Shown: positions 60,004 to 64,000 of the stretch, piece by piece
Position numbering within the stretch: the stretch's first letter is position 1
Layout of the letters: every line of letters starts with the position of its first letter
Made by a program: the position numbers and the translations under genes
From: Nitrosomonas sp.
Lineage (GTDB): Bacteria; Pseudomonadota; Gammaproteobacteria; Burkholderiales; Nitrosomonadaceae
DNA: 64,000 nucleotides
NCBI GenBank assembly: GCA_024281825.1
Contig: JAMWZY010000002.1
Coordinates: forward strand, 124,001 to 188,000
Direction: 5' to 3'
The notes under the pieces: generated by a model
Database searches by the model: none
Seen by the model: only the letters and a program-made list of their open reading frames with translations
What the model was told of the DNA's origin: nothing

Positions 60004-61198
60004 GCTCCAGCCAAATATTTTCAAGATACAAACAGCGAATCACATCTCCCCCCTCGGTTTAAGTCGATTCCCTGCCAATTGTTATCAAATTGGCAATGAC
60101 ATCGCTCAACCAGATGCGGTCCTGGTACGCTCGTTTAATTTGCTCAATGCCAATATTCCCTTGAGTGTCAAGGCTATAGGACGCGCCGGTGCGGGCACTA
60201 ACAATATTCCAGTGCAAGCAATGAATGCGCGTGGCGTACCTGTGTTTAATACACCTGGCGCAAACGCCAATGCTGTCAAAGAATTGGTGCTTGCTAGCAT
60301 GTTTTTAGCAGCACGCAATATTGTCCCTGCACTAGAATTCGTAAAAACCTTGCAAGGTGACGATGCAACAATCAATATACGCGCTGAGGATGGAAAAAAG
60401 CGCTACTCTGGCATCGAATTGCCAGGACGCACACTGGGTATTATCGGACTAGGTGAGATTGGCCGCCTGGTCGCTAATGCAGCTATCAAGTTAGGCATGA
60501 AAGTCATCGGCTATGATCCTAAAATCACGGTTGATTCAGCTTGGAGCTTGTCCGCAGAAGTCAAAAAAGCAAATAGCTTAGAGGATCTGCTCAGGCGTAG
60601 CGATTTTATTAGCGTACACATTCCTTTGCTGGATTCTACCCGCCATTTAATCGATGAAAAAAGTATTCGATTGATGAAGCAAGGAGTTATTACGCTAAAC
60701 TTTTCTCGCAGTGCAATCGTAGATGAGGATGCCGTTCTGAGCGGTATATCGACAGGTAAAATTCGATATTATGTCTGCGATTTCCCGAGTAAAAAATTAC
60801 AACATCACGAGTCTGTTATTACCTTACCGCATCTTGGCGCATCCACTCAAGAAGCAGAAGAAAATTGCGCAGTGATGGTAGTCAATCAACTGATTGATTA
60901 TTTGCAAAATGGCAATATCACCAACACTGTTAATTTTCCTGATACACAGATGGAACGTGAATCCCCTTATCGTGTGGCGGTTGCTAACGCCAATGTACCG
61001 AATATTCTGGGACAAATTTCCACCACTATGGCAAAAACTGGGCTTAATATTCACAACATGATCAACAAATCTCGCGGAGAAATGGCATATACATTGGTTG
61101 ACGTAGATAGTCCGGTACCCCTGGAAGTTCTAAATGAAATCAGTACGATCAACGGAGTCCTAATGGCTCGTTACATTCCCGCGCCTAATTTTTGTTGA
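59996..61198 (+). CDS. serA: D-3-phosphoglycerate dehydrogenase, variant active site
   Basis: 400 aa from the ATG at 59996, which overlaps the serC stop; a TTG at 59984 is an alternative. The nucleotide-binding motif is GIIGLGEIGR, and a C-terminal ACT domain starts near residue 325. The catalytic Arg (NFSRSAIV) and His (ITLPHLGAST) are present. However, the place of the third residue, a Glu in E. coli SerA (DVFPVEP), reads CDFPSKKL with no Glu. It makes 3-phosphohydroxypyruvate, the substrate of SerC next to it. Confidence 0.9.
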   Translation: MPELQPNIFKIQTANHISPLGLSRFPANCYQIGNDIAQPDAVLVRSFNLLNANIPLSVKAIGRAGAGTNNIPVQAMNARGVPVFNTPGANANAVKELVLASMFLAARNIVPALEFVKTLQGDDATINIRAEDGKKRYSGIELPGRTLGIIGLGEIGRLVANAAIKLGMKVIGYDPKITVDSAWSLSAEVKKANSLEDLLRRSDFISVHIPLLDSTRHLIDEKSIRLMKQGVITLNFSRSAIVDEDAVLSGISTGKIRYYVCDFPSKKLQHHESVITLPHLGASTQEAEENCAVMVVNQLIDYLQNGNITNTVNFPDTQMERESPYRVAVANANVPNILGQISTTMAKTGLNIHNMINKSRGEMAYTLVDVDSPVPLEVLNEISTINGVLMARYIPAPNFC

Positions 61199-61228
61199 TA
61201 TATCGTATAAATTCAATTTTTCTTCTCT

Positions 61229-62308
61229 ATGCTCGAGATTCTTAAACCACTACGAGACCAGATTGATGCGATTGATGCAGAATTACTTAAATTGCTCAAT
61301 CAACGCGCTGAGCTGGCACACAAGATTGGCGAAATCAAGCGGGACAGTAACAACAATATCGCGTACCGCCCCGAACGTGAAGCTCAAATACTTGCGCATA
61401 TTCAGCAACAAAATCCCGGCCCCTTAAGTAACGCACACATCCAACAACTTTTCATAGAAATCATGTCGGCGTGCCGTGCTTTAGAGAAATCGATACGGAT
61501 CGCTTACCTCGGCCCAAGTGGAACTTTCTCAGAAGATGCTGTACTGAAACGATTTGGTAATGCGGTTACCTTGATAGCCTGTGATTCCATTGATGAAGTA
61601 TTTCGTGCGGCCGAACTTGATGGCGCTGATTATGGCGTCGCTCCGGTTGAAAACTCCACCGAGGGTGCAGTTGGCAGAACTATGGATTTACTGTTACAGA
61701 CCCCTCTGCTCATTTGTGGTGAAATTCAATTACCTATACATCAGTCCATAATGTCACAATCTGCTGATTTAACACAGATTAGAAAAATCTATTCACACCC
61801 GCAATCATTGGCACAATGTCAACATTGGTTGAAATCAAATTTACCGCAGCTCGCCACCTCGGCTTTCATACACGCCAACAGCAATGCAGAAGCGGCTCGT
61901 CTCGCAGCAACCGATAAACTTTCCGCAGCAGTCGGCAGTAAAAGAGCTGCAAGCTTGTTTGGATTAACCGTTTGCGCAGAAAATATTGAAGATGATCCCA
62001 AAAATACCACGCGTTTCTTGATCATTGGCAATCAATGGGTTGATCCATCTGGCAAAGATAAAACTTCTTTAGCATTGTCCACGCATAATCGATCAGGTGC
62101 CATTTATCAAATATTAGAACCACTCGCACGACACAATGTTAGTATGAGCCGCCTGGAATCACGACCATTACCCACAGGTCTGTGGAGTTACGCATTTTTT
62201 ATCGATTTGGAAGGACATCAACACGACAACAATGTAGCGGCTGCACTCTCCGAAATACGAGAGAAAGCATCTTTCCTGAAAGTATTGGGATCATATCCAT
62301 CCTCTTAG
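61229..62308 (+). CDS. pheA: Bifunctional chorismate mutase / prephenate dehydratase
   Basis: 359 aa. Chorismate mutase (AroQ type) covers 1-85, with LRDQIDAIDAELLKLLNQRAEL. Prephenate dehydratase covers about 90-270 (IAYLGPSGTFSEDA; VAPVENSTEGAVGRT; NTTRFLIIG). The C-terminal ACT domain with ESRPLPTGLWSYAFF senses phenylalanine. It makes phenylpyruvate from chorismate. Confidence 0.97.
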   Translation: MLEILKPLRDQIDAIDAELLKLLNQRAELAHKIGEIKRDSNNNIAYRPEREAQILAHIQQQNPGPLSNAHIQQLFIEIMSACRALEKSIRIAYLGPSGTFSEDAVLKRFGNAVTLIACDSIDEVFRAAELDGADYGVAPVENSTEGAVGRTMDLLLQTPLLICGEIQLPIHQSIMSQSADLTQIRKIYSHPQSLAQCQHWLKSNLPQLATSAFIHANSNAEAARLAATDKLSAAVGSKRAASLFGLTVCAENIEDDPKNTTRFLIIGNQWVDPSGKDKTSLALSTHNRSGAIYQILEPLARHNVSMSRLESRPLPTGLWSYAFFIDLEGHQHDNNVAAALSEIREKASFLKVLGSYPSS

Positions 62309-62383
62309 CTTGGCACCACGAACCATTATCTACCCTGCTTAATATTTCATTAAATCAATTTCTTGTAAGAATTACCTTTTTTT

Positions 62384-63502
62384 ATGAATCTTTGTGACTT
62401 CGTTCCGGAAAACATCCGTTTAATCCAACCTTACCAACCAGGCAAGCCGATTTCCGAGCTAGCACGGGAAATTGGGTTGGATGCAAGTACTATTATCAAG
62501 CTTGCTTCCAACGAGAATCCACTGGGCGTTAGTCCATTAGCATTAGATGCCATGATTAACGCCATGCAAAATGTGGCATTGTATCCGGACGGCAGTGGTT
62601 TCGAATTAAAAGCTGCTTTATCACGCCATTATGATGTTAAACCTGAGCAAATCATTCTCGGTAATGGCTCTAACGACGTGTTGGATTTAGCTGCGCGCAT
62701 ATTTCTTAAGCCCGGTGCATCAGCAGTTTACTCGCAGCATGCTTTTGCAGTATACCCCCTAGTAGTACAAATTACCGGTGCACATGGCATTCAAGTTCCC
62801 GCCCGAGATTATGGTCACGATCTGCCTGCCATGCTGGATGCCATCAAATCAGAAACACGCATAGTATTTATCGCCAATCCCAATAATCCAACAGGCACAA
62901 TATCCAACACCGATGATTTGTATCGTTTCATTGGTCGAGTATCAAGAGACGTATTGATTGTGCTCGATGAAGCTTATTACGAATACTTACCGGAAATCAA
63001 CAAAACCAACAGCATTCAGTGGTTGAAAGAATTTCCCAATTTGGTTGTTACGCGGACTTTCTCAAAAATTTATGGCTTAGCGGGTGCTCGTATCGGCTTT
63101 GCCATCGCTCACCCCGATGTCGCTGATTTAATGAATCGTGTGCGGCAACCATTCAACGTAAGCAGTATTGGCTTAGTAGGTGCCTTAGCGGCGTTAAATG
63201 ATAGTGAGTTTGTTCAAAAATCCTATGCATTGAATCGAGCAGGAATGTTGCAGCTCACAGATGGTTTCCGCAAGCTCAATATCGAATTTATACCCTCTGT
63301 TGGTAATTTCATCAGCTTCTGTATCGAAGGTGATGCAGCCAATATACCCAAGGTGTATCAGAGTCTGTTGCACCAAGGCATCATTATCCGTCCACTCGGT
63401 ATTTATGAAATGCCTCATCATTTAAGAGTGACAATCGGCTTAGCTTCAGAAAACGAACGCTTTTTACATGCACTCGAATACGCTTTAGGAGAGCTAGTAT
63501 GA
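62384..63502 (+). CDS. hisC: Histidinol-phosphate / aromatic aminotransferase
   Basis: A 372-aa class I/II PLP aminotransferase with [11 protein letters not shown], the NPNNPTGT motif and the PLP lysine Lys228 in [15 protein letters not shown]. By sequence it is HisC-like. Its place between pheA and a DAHP synthase gene suggests it also, or instead, transaminates phenylpyruvate or prephenate. The stop overlaps the next gene by 4 nt. Confidence 0.92.
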   Translation: MNLCDFVPENIRLIQPYQPGKPISELAREIGLDASTIIKLASNENPLGVSPLALDAMINAMQNVALYPDGSGFELKAALSRHYDVKPEQIILGNGSNDVLDLAARIFLKPGASAVYSQHAFAVYPLVVQITGAHGIQVPARDYGHDLPAMLDAIKSETRIVFIANPNNPTGTISNTDDLYRFIGRVSRDVLIVLDEAYYEYLPEINKTNSIQWLKEFPNLVVTRTFSKIYGLAGARIGFAIAHPDVADLMNRVRQPFNVSSIGLVGALAALNDSEFVQKSYALNRAGMLQLTDGFRKLNIEFIPSVGNFISFCIEGDAANIPKVYQSLLHQGIIIRPLGIYEMPHHLRVTIGLASENERFLHALEYALGELV

Positions 63503-64000
63503 TAATTGTAATGAAAAAAACGGCTACCGAAGAGCAGATCGATTCAGTAACCGAAAAAATCAAAGCTGCCGGACACGACACTAATATTTCGCGCGGTACT
63601 AATCGAATTGTAATTGGCGCCATTGGCGACGAAAGTAAGCTTACTCCGGAAATGTTTGACCCCATGCCTGGCGTAGAATTTTCGATGCACATCGTCAAGC
63701 AATACAAAATTGTCTCCAGAGAATCTCACACGACCAACTCCATCATCGATATACGAGGGATTCCAATCGGCGGCAAGCAAATTCAAGTAATTGCCGGTCC
63801 CTGTTCAGTTGAAACTCAAGCACAAATGGATTTGGCGGCGCAACAAGTCGTTGCATCAGGATGCCGCTTGATGCGTGGCGGCGCCTTTAAACCACGTACG
63901 AGTCCCTATACTTTTCAGGGCACCGGCGTCGATGGATTAAAAATATTCCGTACAGCAGCTGACAAATATCATTTACCGATTGTCACTGAACTAATGGATG
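63499..64000 (+). CDS. 3-deoxy-7-phosphoheptulonate synthase, ferredoxin-like-domain type, 3' cut off
   Basis: 167 codons before the window ends. An N-terminal ferredoxin-like regulatory domain (about 1-75) precedes the start of the catalytic barrel with AGPCSVE (near residue 98) and [16 protein letters not shown]. This arrangement is the DAHP synthase of the Thermotoga/Bacillus (AroA-I beta) type rather than the E. coli AroFGH type. It condenses PEP and erythrose 4-phosphate, the first shikimate step. The ATG overlaps the hisC stop (ATGA). Confidence 0.93.
   Translation, partial: MIIVMKKTATEEQIDSVTEKIKAAGHDTNISRGTNRIVIGAIGDESKLTPEMFDPMPGVEFSMHIVKQYKIVSRESHTTNSIIDIRGIPIGGKQIQVIAGPCSVETQAQMDLAAQQVVASGCRLMRGGAFKPRTSPYTFQGTGVDGLKIFRTAADKYHLPIVTELMD

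Overview
The window reads as ordinary chromosome from a Gram-negative betaproteobacterium. The indicators are the GlnE / PilMNOPQ / PBP1A / gyrA-serC-pheA-aro neighbourhood, a str-S10-spc-alpha ribosomal superoperon with infA after secY, a complete two-step pimelate module (BioC plus BioH), and a long cysteine-free S14 beside zinc-type S4 and L36. The AT-rich composition and gene content fit the Nitrosomonadaceae (Nitrosomonas-like), but no ammonia-oxidation gene is present, so the genus is an inference. No rRNA, tRNA, CRISPR array, insertion sequence or prophage was recognised.

Layout. 1-5.6 kb: tldD (cut by the window edge) and a Nit-type amidohydrolase on the minus strand, divergent from glnE. 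5.7-12.3 kb: a type IV major pilin with a sigma-54 promoter, converging on a six-gene minus-strand operon (84-aa protein, patatin, TerC, UspA, class II phosphodiesterase-like metallo-hydrolase, GAF-domain PilB-like ATPase). 12.4-15.8 kb: proline iminopeptidase, CysH, and an orphan ATP-grasp ligase resembling graspetide (microviridin) ligases. 15.8-20.3 kb: biotin operon bioB-F-H-C-D, with comF-trmL divergent from it. 21.6-26.6 kb: pilM-N-O-P-Q, divergent from mrcA (PBP1A). 29-33 kb: hemB, a roughly 600-bp intergenic region with a likely small-RNA terminator, then engB, coaX and birA.

33.2-51.8 kb is one unbroken ribosomal array on the minus strand: rpsL-rpsG-fusA-tuf-rpsJ-rplCDWB-rpsS-rplV-rpsC-rplP-rpmC-rpsQ-rplNXE-rpsNH-rplFR-rpsE-rpmD-rplO-secY-infA-rpmJ-rpsMKD-rpoA-rplQ. 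A strong sigma-70-type promoter with a GC-rich discriminator lies 160 nt upstream of rpsL. 52-56 kb: yajQ and argG-argF-argD read toward it. 56.3-64 kb: gyrA, serC, serA, pheA, hisC and the start of a DAHP synthase gene on the plus strand, forming a serine/aromatic amino-acid block.

The item most worth a second look is a G10 mononucleotide tract inside pilN. Loss or gain of one G gives a stop within a few codons, so the tract could act as a phase-variation switch for type IV pili. Other leads are the GAF-fused pilus ATPase co-transcribed with a cyclic-nucleotide phosphodiesterase-like protein, the orphan graspetide-type ligase with an altered metal-binding motif, a candidate small RNA with a CCUCC-bearing terminator loop near 30.65 kb, and a 3-phosphoglycerate dehydrogenase lacking the usual catalytic glutamate.
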